From Agrobacterium pusense (GTDB taxonomy: Bacteria; Pseudomonadota; Alphaproteobacteria; Rhizobiales; Rhizobiaceae), in the NCBI RefSeq assembly GCF_900102105.1, contig NZ_FNBB01000004.1:186001-250000 (forward strand): a DNA stretch of 64,000 bases, in the 5' to 3' direction. Positions within the stretch are counted from its first letter, which is position 1. Each line of letters begins with the position of its first letter. The translations under genes and the position numbers were made by a program. A model generated the notes under the pieces. The model worked only from the letters and a program-made list of their open reading frames with translations, was not told the origin of the DNA and did no database searches. Positions 17,686-25,994 of this stretch are shown here, one piece after another.

Positions 17686-18735
17686 ATGAGACTTCTCATT
17701 CTCGGAACCGGTGGCATGGCCAACAACCATGCCACATATTTCTCTCAGATCCCCGGCGTCGAACTGGTTGCGGCGGTGGATGTGGACGACGTGGTGGCAC
17801 GGGCCTTTGCGCTGCGCCATAACATCCCGCTCTCTTTCACTTCGCTGGATGACGCCATTGCCTGGGGTGAATTCGATGCGGCGGCGAATGTCACGCCCGA
17901 TGCCATCCATCACCCCACGAGCCTGAAGCTGCTTGCGGCGGGCAAGCACGTTTTCTGCGAAAAACCGCTGGCGGAAAACTACGCGAATGCCGCCGAAATG
18001 GCCGACGCGGCCGAAAAGGCCGGCCTCGTTGCCATGGTCAATCTCACCTATCGCAACGTCGCCCCCTTGCAGGCGGCGCGCGAGATGGTGCTGGCCGGCA
18101 AGATCGGCAAGGTTCGCCATCTGGAAGCCTCCTATCTCCAGAGCTGGCTCGTTTCCAAGGCCTGGGGCGACTGGATGACGGAGAGCAAGTGGTTGTGGCG
18201 GCTTTCCACCAAGCATGGCTCGAACGGCGTGCTGGGTGATGTCGGCATCCACATACTTGACTTCGCCTCTTATGGCGCAGGCAGCGATGTGCAACGAATC
18301 TTCACTCGGCTGAAGACCTTCGACAAATATGAGGGCAACAAGATCGGCGCTTACGATCTGGATGCAAATGACAGCTTCACCATGACGGCCGAACTGGAAA
18401 ACGGCGCCATGGGCGTCATCCATGCCAGCCGCTGGGCGACGGGCCACCTCAACGAACTTCGTTTGCGCATCCACGGCGACAAGGGCGCACTCGAAGTCAT
18501 TCACACGCCCGACTATTCCAGCCTGCGTGCCTGCATCGGCGAGGATGTGGAAAAGGCCATCTGGAAGACGATCGATGTCGATCCCGTGCCGACGAACTAC
18601 GAAAAATTCGCCAAGGCCGTGATGGAAGGCGGCGTCGCCGATCCCGACTTCCGCCACGCCGCCAATCTGCAGAAGGTACTCGATCTGTCGATCATTGCGG
18701 ATCGGGAGAGACGCGAGTTGGCCGTTTCGGCTTGA
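17686..18735 (+). CDS. thuB: Gfo/Idh/MocA dehydrogenase, 3-keto-disaccharide formation
   Basis: 349 aa. N-terminal Rossmann fold ('LILGTGGMANNHATYF', 'AAVDVDDVVARAF') and the conserved 'HVFCEKPLAENYANA' of the family. A C-terminal alpha/beta substrate domain follows, with 'HGSNGVLGDVGIHILDFASY' carrying the usual catalytic Asp/His pattern. It is the last gene of thuEFGKAB, 18 bases after thuA. The established role of the orthologue is oxidation of trehalose and similar sugars at C3 of the glucosyl unit. A RIME-like repeat follows and may end or process the message. Confidence 0.9.
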   Translation: MRLLILGTGGMANNHATYFSQIPGVELVAAVDVDDVVARAFALRHNIPLSFTSLDDAIAWGEFDAAANVTPDAIHHPTSLKLLAAGKHVFCEKPLAENYANAAEMADAAEKAGLVAMVNLTYRNVAPLQAAREMVLAGKIGKVRHLEASYLQSWLVSKAWGDWMTESKWLWRLSTKHGSNGVLGDVGIHILDFASYGAGSDVQRIFTRLKTFDKYEGNKIGAYDLDANDSFTMTAELENGAMGVIHASRWATGHLNELRLRIHGDKGALEVIHTPDYSSLRACIGEDVEKAIWKTIDVDPVPTNYEKFAKAVMEGGVADPDFRHAANLQKVLDLSIIADRERRELAVSA

Positions 18736-18771
18736 TGTGAGAGAACAAGCTGCGGCATCACTTTGCCGCAG

Positions 18772-18895
18772 GTTTCTTCTCGCCGAGGGGAGAAGGTGGC
18801 CCGAAGGGTCGATGAGGGGGCAACGTTGCCGGATTTCGGAGAGCTTGACCCCTCATCCCGCTGCCGCGGACGTCTCCCACTGGGGGAGAAGAAAC
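18772..18895. repeat. RIME-like intergenic palindromic repeat
   Basis: About 124 bp between convergent thuB and queE, bounded by a perfect 10-bp inverted repeat GTTTCTTCTC (18772-18781) / GAGAAGAAAC (18886-18895). It contains two sub-palindromes: GAGGGGAGAAGGTGGC with GGGTCGATGAGGGGGCAA on the left, and CCCCTCATCCCGCTGCCGCG with CTCCCACTGGGGGAGAAG on the right. This is the layout I know from Rhizobium intergenic mosaic elements (RIME), present in many copies in Rhizobiaceae. It may act as a bidirectional stop or message stabiliser; that is inference. Confidence 0.8.
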
Positions 18896-18975
18896 AAGCG
18901 GCTTACACTCGCTCAATACATTGTGCGCTTCTTGAGGATGCAAACTAAAGCGTGGAATTTCACTCCCGCGCAACT

Positions 18976-19731
18976 TCACACCCCGCGCTTGTTCCCCCAT
19001 AACAACACATGCAGCTGCGGCAGCACGCGGGCGGAAAACCAGCGATCGTCGCTAACCTTATCCACCAGCCACAACATCCGCTCCATTACACCATCGATAT
19101 CGACACGCGCATCGTCATCATCCGGCGGCGGCGGGGTGTGGTTGCCGGGCTGGAGGTAAACCGGCAAATACGGGAAACGCGCGGATGCCGCTTTGGCATA
19201 GGCGTAATCCGCATCGTCAAAGACCACGATCTTCAGGGCCACCTGCGGCCCTTCGCCGGCAGCGGCAAGACAGTCTTCGAAAGCCTGCCAGTCCGTTCCC
19301 ATGCCGCTCGATGGCGGCTTGGGGCTCAGAACCAGATGGTCGAGATCGGCAAACCAGTTTTTGGCGATACTGCCCTGCGTTTCCAGCGCGAAACGATAGC
19401 CTTCAACGTGCCCTTTTGCGATCAGCGACCCAAGCGGCTGGATGGCCGGATTGCCGCCAGACAGCGAGACCGTCAGCGGTACGCCACCGGAAAGCCGCCG
19501 CACCTCCTGCCAGATTGCATCGACCGGCATCGGTTTCCACGTGTCGCGATAATCGCTATCGACCGCGTGCAGCGTATCGCACCAGGAACAGCGATAGTCG
19601 CAGCCGCCAGTGCGAACGAAAACCGTCGGCAGACCGATCAGCAGACCTTCGCCCTGAATGGTCGGGCCGAAGATTTCACTGATGCGGATCGTGGTGTCCT
19701 TCGCTGCACTCTTTTGTCGGGCCGCCGTCAT
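18976..19731 (-). CDS. queE: 7-carboxy-7-deazaguanine synthase (radical SAM)
   Basis: 251 aa. It converts 6-carboxytetrahydropterin to 7-carboxy-7-deazaguanine in the preQ0/queuosine pathway. The radical SAM cluster cysteines are C44-x3-C48-x2-C51 in '[10 protein letters not shown]', preceded by the family opening '[14 protein letters not shown]'. Glycine-rich SAM contacts occur in '[14 protein letters not shown]', where an Asn replaces the more usual Glu after the glycines. A 'TPPPPDDDD' linker near residue 205 is an odd acidic insertion. The ATG overlaps the queD stop by 4 bases. It is the last gene of queC-queD-queE. Confidence 0.92.
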   Translation of the reverse strand: MTAARQKSAAKDTTIRISEIFGPTIQGEGLLIGLPTVFVRTGGCDYRCSWCDTLHAVDSDYRDTWKPMPVDAIWQEVRRLSGGVPLTVSLSGGNPAIQPLGSLIAKGHVEGYRFALETQGSIAKNWFADLDHLVLSPKPPSSGMGTDWQAFEDCLAAAGEGPQVALKIVVFDDADYAYAKAASARFPYLPVYLQPGNHTPPPPDDDDARVDIDGVMERMLWLVDKVSDDRWFSARVLPQLHVLLWGNKRGV

Positions 19732-20087
19732 GGCCGGTATTCTGCCCAGGTCTTGGCGGTTTCGCTGACGCGGATGGCACTGGTTTCAGGCAGACGATCC
19801 TTGCACCAGTCATAGAAATGCTTCGCCAGGCATTCCGCCGTGACCCGGTCATGGCCGAGGACATCATTCAGGTGACGATGATCGAAATGATCGTCGATAT
19901 AGCGCTTCAACGGTGCGAGCTCGTGATAGTCGCGCACAAAACCGTGCTCGTTCAGCTCTTCGCCTGACAGTTCGACTTCGACGATGTAATTATGCCCGTG
20001 CAGCCGATTGCACTGGTGATCCGACGGCAGGCTTTTCAACTGGTGAGAGGCGGAAAAGTGAAATTCCTTGGTGATGCGGAACATCAA
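19728..20087 (-). CDS. queD: 6-carboxy-5,6,7,8-tetrahydropterin synthase
   Basis: 119-aa PTPS-fold enzyme turning dihydroneopterin triphosphate into 6-carboxytetrahydropterin. Zinc-binding His residues are visible in 'HFSASHQL' and '[12 protein letters not shown]', with the catalytic Cys in '[11 protein letters not shown]'. The 'DFxxLK'-type segment reads '[25 protein letters not shown]', and the Glu in '[14 protein letters not shown]' is the pterin anchor. Overlaps queC and queE by 4 bases each, so all three are coupled. Confidence 0.92.
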   Translation of the reverse strand: MMFRITKEFHFSASHQLKSLPSDHQCNRLHGHNYIVEVELSGEELNEHGFVRDYHELAPLKRYIDDHFDHRHLNDVLGHDRVTAECLAKHFYDWCKDRLPETSAIRVSETAKTWAEYRP

Positions 20088-20794
20088 CGCACCTCCTGCG
20101 CCGCAAAGGCATGGGTCGCGGCCACCCAGAAATCCGGGTCCTCATAGTCTGTCGGATCGGTGACGCCGGCAAGATGGAAGGCTTCGCGCCGCTCCACGCA
20201 GGTTCCGCAGCGGCCGCAGTGACGCAAGCCGCCCTTGTAACAGGACCATGTTTCACCGAAGGGCGTTCCATATTTCGCGCCATCGGTCACGATGGCCGCC
20301 TTGGAAACGGTGACGTAGGGCGCAAAAAGTTTCACATCAGCATAGCCTTCAAGCGCATGCGCCTGCATGGCGTTGAAGCTGTCAATGAAGCCCGGCCGGC
20401 AATCCGGGTAGATGAAGTGATCGCCGCCATGAACGGCAATCGCCACTGCTTCCGCCTGTTGCGCGGCAGCCAGGCCGAAAGCGATGGTGAGCATGATGGC
20501 ATTGCGGTTCGGCACCACGGTGGAGCGCATGGTCTCTTCGGCGTAGTGGCCATCAGGCACCTCCACATCGTCGGTCAGTGCGGAACCGGTGAGATGCGCG
20601 CCGATGGTTCTGATGTCGATGACATGATGCGGCACGCCGAGCCGTCTGGCGCAATCGGCGGCAAAATCCAGTTCCTTCCTGTGACGCTGGCCATAATCGA
20701 AGGAGACGAGAGCTAAAAGTTCATGTTCCGCGGCGATTTTATGCGCAAGCGAAACGGAGTCCAATCCGCCGGAGCAGATGACGATGGTTTTCAT
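20084..20794 (-). CDS. queC: 7-cyano-7-deazaguanine synthase
   Basis: 236 aa. ATP-dependent conversion of 7-carboxy-7-deazaguanine to preQ0. PP-loop 'SGGLDS' at residues 8-13; a zinc site of four cysteines (C185, C193, C196, C199) in 'SCYKGGLRHCGRCGTC'. First gene of the three-gene unit. The 150-bp region upstream (20795-20945) should hold the promoter; I looked for a preQ1 riboswitch there and found none. queF and tgt are not in this window. Confidence 0.93.
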   Translation of the reverse strand: MKTIVICSGGLDSVSLAHKIAAEHELLALVSFDYGQRHRKELDFAADCARRLGVPHHVIDIRTIGAHLTGSALTDDVEVPDGHYAEETMRSTVVPNRNAIMLTIAFGLAAAQQAEAVAIAVHGGDHFIYPDCRPGFIDSFNAMQAHALEGYADVKLFAPYVTVSKAAIVTDGAKYGTPFGETWSCYKGGLRHCGRCGTCVERREAFHLAGVTDPTDYEDPDFWVAATHAFAAQEVR

Positions 20795-20945
20795 AAATTG
20801 GGATCCCTTGTTTTGACCGGGTGGGCTGCGACCGGATTACAGGGGCGGCTTTAAAGCAAAGCGGGGAATTTGTGAAGTCCCTAGCTGAAATCACGAAAAG
20901 CGGCAAAGTTACCTTCACCGCTTTTCAAGGAATGATCTTCCGTCC

Positions 20946-22079
20946 TCAGCGCAGCAACGCCTGCGCCTCCTCAATGCCGAGCGCGGCCGGCTGCGTGCAG
21001 GTCGTCGTCATCTCGATGAAACGGCCCTCTTCGCCGGACTTCAGGATCGACGTCATCACGTCGATACCGTGCAGGGAACGATCCAGCGAGCAGCGCGCGT
21101 CGCGCCCCTCCAGAATGGCAATCGCCATATCGGCAAGACCGGCCGTGCGGTAATTTGCACGCGGACCGTTCGGGCTTTCCTGATTGGCGATGCCGAAGGG
21201 GTGCGCCCAGTCTTCCAGCGGCTGGATATTCTTGTCGCGACCGCTGGCTTCGACAACACCGCCGAAGAAATTCGGATCCGGCACGTAGATCGAGCCTTTC
21301 GTGCCATAGAGTTCCATATTGGCATGACGATGCGACCAGACATCCCAGCTCGCCGAAAGCGTGATCGTCGCACCATTCACGAATTCCAGCAGGGCATGGA
21401 TATTTGTCGGGGTCTCGACAGGGATGATCTCGCCGTTCAGCGGCTGGCTGGTCACCGTACGGGTCGGATTTGCCATCGAAGTGAGCGCGCCGACACGTTT
21501 CACCGGGCCAATGAGGTTGATAAGATTGGCGATGTAATACGGACCGAGATCGAGGATCGGCCCGCCGCCCTTGAGGAAAAAGAAGCCAGGATTGGGATGC
21601 CACATTTCCATGCCGGGGCTCATCACATGGCATGTGCCCGACGTAATGCGGCCGACCTTGCCGTCATCGATATATTGCCGGGCAAGCTGATGCGCGCCGC
21701 CGAGGAAGGTGTCCGGTGCGCAGCCGACGGAGAGGTTCTTCTCGCGGGCGATGCGCCGCAGTTCCTCGCCCTCTTCCAGCGATAGCACCAGCGGCTTTTC
21801 CGAATAGACGTGCTTACCGGCCTCGAGAATGGCTTTCGATACCGGAAAATGCGCGGCGGGGATTGTAAGGTTCACCACCACGTCGATTTCCGGGTTGGCG
21901 AGCAATTCCTCGATGGACTGCGCGACAACACCGAATTCTTCCGCTCTCAGTTCCGCTGCATTGCGGTTGAGGTCAGCGCAGGCCAGCACCTTTATGCCCT
22001 TGAAAAGCGGTGCCAGCGAAAAATAAGCAGACGAGATATTGCCGCATCCGATGATGCCGACGCCAAGATCTCTGGCCAT
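20946..22079 (-). CDS. Gfo/Idh/MocA family dehydrogenase of sugar operon
   Basis: 377 aa. Rossmann domain 'VGIIGCGNISSAYFSLAPLF', then 'HVYSEKPLVLSLEEGEEL', then the substrate domain with 'GGGPILDLGPYYIANLINLIGPVKRV'. The frame is open to 22259 but only the ATG at 22079 has a ribosome site (GGAG) and gives a normal N-terminus. It is the last gene of a six-gene leftward operon (binding protein, two permeases, ATPase, isomerase-like protein, dehydrogenase). The family oxidises sugars or inositols with NAD(P); in sugar ABC operons of Agrobacterium such enzymes often make 3-keto sugars, an inference here. Confidence 0.88.
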   Translation of the reverse strand: MARDLGVGIIGCGNISSAYFSLAPLFKGIKVLACADLNRNAAELRAEEFGVVAQSIEELLANPEIDVVVNLTIPAAHFPVSKAILEAGKHVYSEKPLVLSLEEGEELRRIAREKNLSVGCAPDTFLGGAHQLARQYIDDGKVGRITSGTCHVMSPGMEMWHPNPGFFFLKGGGPILDLGPYYIANLINLIGPVKRVGALTSMANPTRTVTSQPLNGEIIPVETPTNIHALLEFVNGATITLSASWDVWSHRHANMELYGTKGSIYVPDPNFFGGVVEASGRDKNIQPLEDWAHPFGIANQESPNGPRANYRTAGLADMAIAILEGRDARCSLDRSLHGIDVMTSILKSGEEGRFIEMTTTCTQPAALGIEEAQALLR

Positions 22080-22102
22080 GATGAAACTCCGAAATCTGAG
22101 AC

Positions 22103-22867
22103 TTAATAGGTTTTGAACGACGCGATAGAACGGGTAATCAGTCGATCGATGTCCTTCGGGTTGTCGTGTTCGACCACGAAATGTTTCGTGGCGGACTTTG
22201 TCTTCAGCGCCGCGACGAGGCCTTTCCAGTCCACCGTGCCGTGGCCGACATCGGCCCAACCGTCTTCATCCTTATTCTCCCCTGCGGGCGCGATGTCCTT
22301 CACGTGCACGGCGGTGATGCGCTTGCCGTAGCTTTCGATCCAGGCGAGCGGATCGGCATTGCCCCTGATAATCCAGGCGATATCCGCCTCCCATTTCAGG
22401 TCGGGGCCACCGGCAAATATCTGCTCCTGCGGCGTTGAGCCATCGGCAAGCGCCTTGAACTCGAAGTCGTGGTTATGCCAACCGAAGACCAGCCCAGCAT
22501 CCACGAAGGGCTTTCCGGCTTCCTGCAGGCGCTTGCCAAAGGCGAACCAGCCGGCGGCATCGTTAGGGCGCTGGTCGGGCATCAGGTAAGGGCAATAGAT
22601 CGCTTCCACACCCAGAGCGCTGGCAATATTCAGCGCCTTTTTGGGATCGCCTTCAAGAAGATCGAGACCGAAATGACCGGTGGGCATGGTCAGGCCGTTG
22701 GCGTCCAGTTCGGCACGCAGACCTTTCAGCCCGGCTTCATCCAGCGAAGCATACATGGCGCCGTAACCTTCCACGTGTTTGTAACCTGCCGCTGAGAGCT
22801 TCTTCAGAATATCGGAAAAGGGTTGAAAATTACGGGCGCTGTAAAGCTGAAAACCGAGTTCTGTCAT
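22103..22867 (-). CDS. Sugar phosphate isomerase/epimerase-like TIM-barrel protein
   Basis: 254 aa, AP-endonuclease-2-like TIM barrel. Metal-ligand positions of the fold appear as 'GWHNHDFEF', 'LKWEADIAWI', 'AVHVKDIAP' and 'FVVEHDNP'. The ATG at 22867 follows GGAGGAGAC; the frame continues to 22879 without a better site. It lies 23 bases before the Gfo/Idh/MocA gene. Members act as ketose epimerases, inosose isomerases, or lyases and hydrolases on 3-keto glycosides, so with the neighbouring dehydrogenase a keto-sugar step is plausible. The exact reaction cannot be read. Confidence 0.85.
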   Translation of the reverse strand: MTELGFQLYSARNFQPFSDILKKLSAAGYKHVEGYGAMYASLDEAGLKGLRAELDANGLTMPTGHFGLDLLEGDPKKALNIASALGVEAIYCPYLMPDQRPNDAAGWFAFGKRLQEAGKPFVDAGLVFGWHNHDFEFKALADGSTPQEQIFAGGPDLKWEADIAWIIRGNADPLAWIESYGKRITAVHVKDIAPAGENKDEDGWADVGHGTVDWKGLVAALKTKSATKHFVVEHDNPKDIDRLITRSIASFKTY

Positions 22868-22922
22868 TGTCTCCTCCATAGAGATGTGGTTCTTGGGAAT
22901 GTGTGGGAGTGGTCAGCGCCCT

Positions 22923-24011
22923 TTAGAGCCGTTCCTCGCTTTGCGCGTCGAACAGCGAGGCCATGGTCATGTCGAGGCCAAGGCGCACCTTGGTGCCGGG
23001 TGAAAACCGTCTGTGGCCGCCAACGCGCACGGACATGGTATGCCCGGCATGTTTAAGCCAGATCAGATTGTCGGCGCCCATCGGCTCTTCGATATCGACG
23101 ATCGCCTCGTGCACCTCCCCGCCGACGATATCGGCATCAACGCGCACATGTTCGGGGCGAACGCCCAGAACCACCGCGCGACCGGCGACAAGCGGCGTTT
23201 CCGCATGATAACCGTCAAGTGCGAAAGTCACGCCATTGGTGGTGAAGACCACCTTGCCGTCTTTTTCGATCAGCTCGCCGCGCAGGAAATTCATCGAGGG
23301 CGAGCCGATGAAGCCTGCGACGAACAGGTTCCTTGGCTTGTTGTAGATGGTGACAGGGTCAGCCAGCTGCTGGATGACGCCGCTTTTCATGATGGCGATG
23401 CGATCAGCCAGCGTCAGCGCCTCGATCTGGTCGTGCGTCACATAGATCATGGTGTTCTTCAGCGACTGGTGCAGCCGCTTGATTTCGACGCGAAGCTCCG
23501 AGCGCAGCTTGGCATCGAGGTTGGAGAGCGGTTCATCGAACAGAAAGACATCCACATCCCGCACCAGTGCCCGGCCGATCGCCACGCGCTGGCGTTGACC
23601 GCCGGAAAGTTCGGCCGGCTTGCGTTTCAGCAGCGGCTCGATCTGCAAGATGCCGGCTGCCCTTTTGACGCGGCGGTCAATCTCCTCTTTCGGCACTTTG
23701 GCGACCTGAAGGCCGAAGGAAAGGTTCTTTTCCACCGTCATTTGCGGATAGAGCGCATAGGACTGAAACACCATGCCGATGCCACGATCCTTCGGTTCTT
23801 CCCAAGTAACGTTACGGTCCTTGATGAATATCTGTCCGTCGGTCGGCTCCAGAAGGCCGGCGATGCAGTTGAGAAGGGTCGACTTGCCGCAGCCGGAAGA
23901 GCCGAGCAGCACGAGAAATTCGCCGTCGTAAATATCGAGATTGAGGTCTTTCAGCACGGTAACGGCGCCGAAGGACAGCGAAAGATCGCGGATGGAAACG
24001 CTTTTGTTCAT
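22923..24011 (-). CDS. Sugar ABC importer ATPase (UgpC/MalK type)
   Basis: 362 aa. Walker A 'GSSGCGKST', Q-loop 'VFQSYALYPQMTVEKNLSFG', signature 'LSGGQRQRVAIGRAL', Walker B 'VFLFDEPLSNLD', switch 'YVTHDQIEALTLADR', then the MalK-type C-terminal OB domain ('VVLGVRPEHVRVD'). A TTG at 24020 would give a 4-base overlap with the upstream permease stop; the ATG at 24011 has an AAGG site at workable distance and is chosen. A palindrome GTAACGTTAC (23806-23815) inside it resembles the operon's operators. Confidence 0.92.
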   Translation of the reverse strand: MNKSVSIRDLSLSFGAVTVLKDLNLDIYDGEFLVLLGSSGCGKSTLLNCIAGLLEPTDGQIFIKDRNVTWEEPKDRGIGMVFQSYALYPQMTVEKNLSFGLQVAKVPKEEIDRRVKRAAGILQIEPLLKRKPAELSGGQRQRVAIGRALVRDVDVFLFDEPLSNLDAKLRSELRVEIKRLHQSLKNTMIYVTHDQIEALTLADRIAIMKSGVIQQLADPVTIYNKPRNLFVAGFIGSPSMNFLRGELIEKDGKVVFTTNGVTFALDGYHAETPLVAGRAVVLGVRPEHVRVDADIVGGEVHEAIVDIEEPMGADNLIWLKHAGHTMSVRVGGHRRFSPGTKVRLGLDMTMASLFDAQSEERL

Positions 24012-24016
24012 ATAGC

Positions 24017-24958
24017 TCAACCTTTTACTGCGCCTGCAGCAATGCCGCGGACGAAAAGCCTGCCGGAGAGGAAATAGACGATCAGCGGCACGGCCCCGGT
24101 CAAAAGGGTTGCGGCCATGTTGACGTTGTATTCCTTCACGCCCTGCACGGAGTTGACGATGTTATTGAGCTGCACCGTCATCGGGTAATATTCCGGCCGC
24201 GTGAACACCACGCCGAACAGGAAGTCGTTCCAGATGCCGGTCACCTGCAGGATCATCGCCACCACGAAGATCGGCAGTGACATGGGCAGCATGATGCGGA
24301 AATAAATCTGCCAGAAATTAGCGCCATCGATCCGCGCCGCCTTGAAAAGTTCCTCCGGCAGCGAGGCGAAATAGTTGCGGAAAAGCAGCGTCAGGATCGG
24401 CATGCCGAAGATGGTGTGAACGATGACGAGGCCGCTCAGTGTGCCGTAAATGCCCAGTTCGCGGAGCACGATAACGATCGGATAAATCATCACCTGATAG
24501 GGAATGAAGGCGCCGATGATGAGGATGGAGAAGAACAACTCCGATCCCTTGAACTTCCAGTTCGCCATGGCATAGCCGCTGACGGAGGCGACGATGATGG
24601 AAATGACGACCGACGGCACGAGGATGCGTACGGAGTTCCAGAAGCCCCGCGAAAGCCCGTCGCAATTCAGCCCTGTACAGGCATTCGCCCAAGCCTTGAC
24701 CCAAGGCTCGAAGGTAATCTCCACCGGCGGTGCGAAAATGTTGCCTAGCCGGATTTCCGGCATGCCCTTCAGCGAGGTAACGACCATCACGTATAGCGGC
24801 AGCAGGTAATAGGCAGCAGCCACGAACAATGTGCCGTAGAGAATGATGTTGCGGCGGGAAAAGGTTTTCCTTGGCTTCTTGCCGCGCGGGCCGGAGAGCT
24901 CATTGGAAACCGCATCGTTGGCGGCAACAACCGTGTTCAATGTGCTGAGATTAGCCAC
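24017..24958 (-). CDS. Sugar ABC importer permease (MalG type)
   Basis: 313 aa. About 35 hydrophilic residues precede the first helix; the EAA loop is 'LFKAARIDGANFWQIYFRIMLPM', and it ends 'RLFVRGIAAGAVKG' like other MalG-type permeases. The frame opens at 25009, but a GTG at 24958 is preceded by GGAGG at 8 bases and overlaps the other permease's stop by only 8 bases, so I take GTG as start. A periplasmic Cys pair in 'NACTGLNCDG' suggests a disulphide loop, which is unusual for this family. Confidence 0.87.
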   Translation of the reverse strand: MANLSTLNTVVAANDAVSNELSGPRGKKPRKTFSRRNIILYGTLFVAAAYYLLPLYVMVVTSLKGMPEIRLGNIFAPPVEITFEPWVKAWANACTGLNCDGLSRGFWNSVRILVPSVVISIIVASVSGYAMANWKFKGSELFFSILIIGAFIPYQVMIYPIVIVLRELGIYGTLSGLVIVHTIFGMPILTLLFRNYFASLPEELFKAARIDGANFWQIYFRIMLPMSLPIFVVAMILQVTGIWNDFLFGVVFTRPEYYPMTVQLNNIVNSVQGVKEYNVNMAATLLTGAVPLIVYFLSGRLFVRGIAAGAVKG

Positions 24959-25853
24959 GTTTCTTGCCTCCGAATTCAAGGTAGGCCCATGGAATGATGA
25001 TGATCGCAACCGTCAGGAGCATCATCGTAGAGGCGGCAAAGCCCTGCCCCAGATTCTGCGCCTGGAACATGTAGTCATAGACATATTTTGCCGGGACCTC
25101 GGACGCGATGCCCGGCCCGCCGCTTGTCTGCGCCACCACGAGGTCGTAGACCTTGACGATGCCGCTGGCGATGATGACGAGCGTGGTGATGAAGACGGGA
25201 CGCATCATCGGTATGATGATGAGGGTGTAGGTTTTCCACATCGGAATGCCGTCAACGCGCGTCGCCTTCCAGATGTCTTCATCAATGCCACGAAGACCGG
25301 CCAGCATCAGGCACATGACGAGCCCCGTGCCCTGCCAGAGCGCCGCGATCAGAATGCCATAGATAACGATCTCGGAATTGTAGAGCGGGTCGAACGTGAA
25401 GTTTTCCCAGCCAAGCGAACGGACAACGGACTGGATGCCAAATTCCGGGTTCAGCAGCCACTGCCAGACGAGGCCGGTAACGATGAAGGACAAAGCGAAA
25501 GGATACAGGAAGATGGTGCGGAACGCGTTTTCAAAACGTATTTTCTGATCCATCAACGCCGCCAGCACGAAGCCGATGACAAGGCTGAAAATTAGCGACA
25601 GGATGCCGTAAATCGCCAGATTCTGGATTGAGACGATCCAGCGCGGCGCGGCCCACAGCCGCTCATATTGATCGAAACCGATGAAGTTCGCCCGCGGCAG
25701 AAGCTTGGAATTGGTGAAGGAATAAACCACCGTCCAGACCGTGCCGCCAAGAAAGATCACCACGGCGGTCAGTATCATCGGAATGGAGGCAATCTTCGAA
25801 TTGAGATTGCGGAAAAGCTGGTTGGGCCGCCGTGAGCGCGCTTGACCTGCCAT
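24951..25853 (-). CDS. Sugar ABC importer permease (MalF type)
   Basis: 300 aa with about six membrane segments after a basic N-terminus (MAGQARSRRPNQ). The EAA loop is 'IWKATRVDGIPMWKTYTLIIIPM'. The ATG at 25853 has AGGAGG at ideal spacing; that site sits in the loop of a small GTTAC/GTAAC stem, next to a LacI-type palindrome. It follows the binding protein after 141 bases containing a hairpin and the operator, so its expression may be tuned separately. Confidence 0.9.
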   Translation of the reverse strand: MAGQARSRRPNQLFRNLNSKIASIPMILTAVVIFLGGTVWTVVYSFTNSKLLPRANFIGFDQYERLWAAPRWIVSIQNLAIYGILSLIFSLVIGFVLAALMDQKIRFENAFRTIFLYPFALSFIVTGLVWQWLLNPEFGIQSVVRSLGWENFTFDPLYNSEIVIYGILIAALWQGTGLVMCLMLAGLRGIDEDIWKATRVDGIPMWKTYTLIIIPMMRPVFITTLVIIASGIVKVYDLVVAQTSGGPGIASEVPAKYVYDYMFQAQNLGQGFAASTMMLLTVAIIIIPWAYLEFGGKKRG

Positions 25854-25864
25854 GTTACCTCCTC

Positions 25865-25878
25865 CTGTAACGTTACAG
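25865..25878. promoter_or_regulatory. Perfect LacI-type palindrome between binding protein and permease
   Basis: CTGTAACGTTACAG, a perfect 14-bp palindrome with central CG, lying just upstream of the permease ribosome site and inside the operon. It matches the site at 27243-27256 in the pattern CTGnAACGTTnCAG, so both probably bind the same regulator. Confidence 0.6.
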
Positions 25879-25956
25879 TCAACGGCCGAGCACGGGGCTC
25901 GCCGCGAGAAACTCCGGCCATTGCCTGTTATCCTGGCATAGCCCGGACGTTGGAAG

Positions 25957-25976
25957 GGGAGCGGCGAACCGCTCCC
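25957..25976 (-). other. Hairpin after the sugar-binding-protein gene
   Basis: Perfect 8-bp stem GGGAGCGG / CCGCTCCC with a CGAA tetraloop on the plus strand (TTCG in the transcript, an exceptionally stable loop), 18 bases after the stop at 25995. No T run, so it is more likely a 3'-end stabiliser or attenuator than a full terminator. Confidence 0.6.
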
Positions 25977-25994
25977 GATCCGAAGAGATTACGA

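Noticed and set aside
20795-20945. preQ1 riboswitch before queC
   Set aside because: Neither the short preQ1-I pattern nor the preQ1-II stem set could be found in the minus-strand leader.
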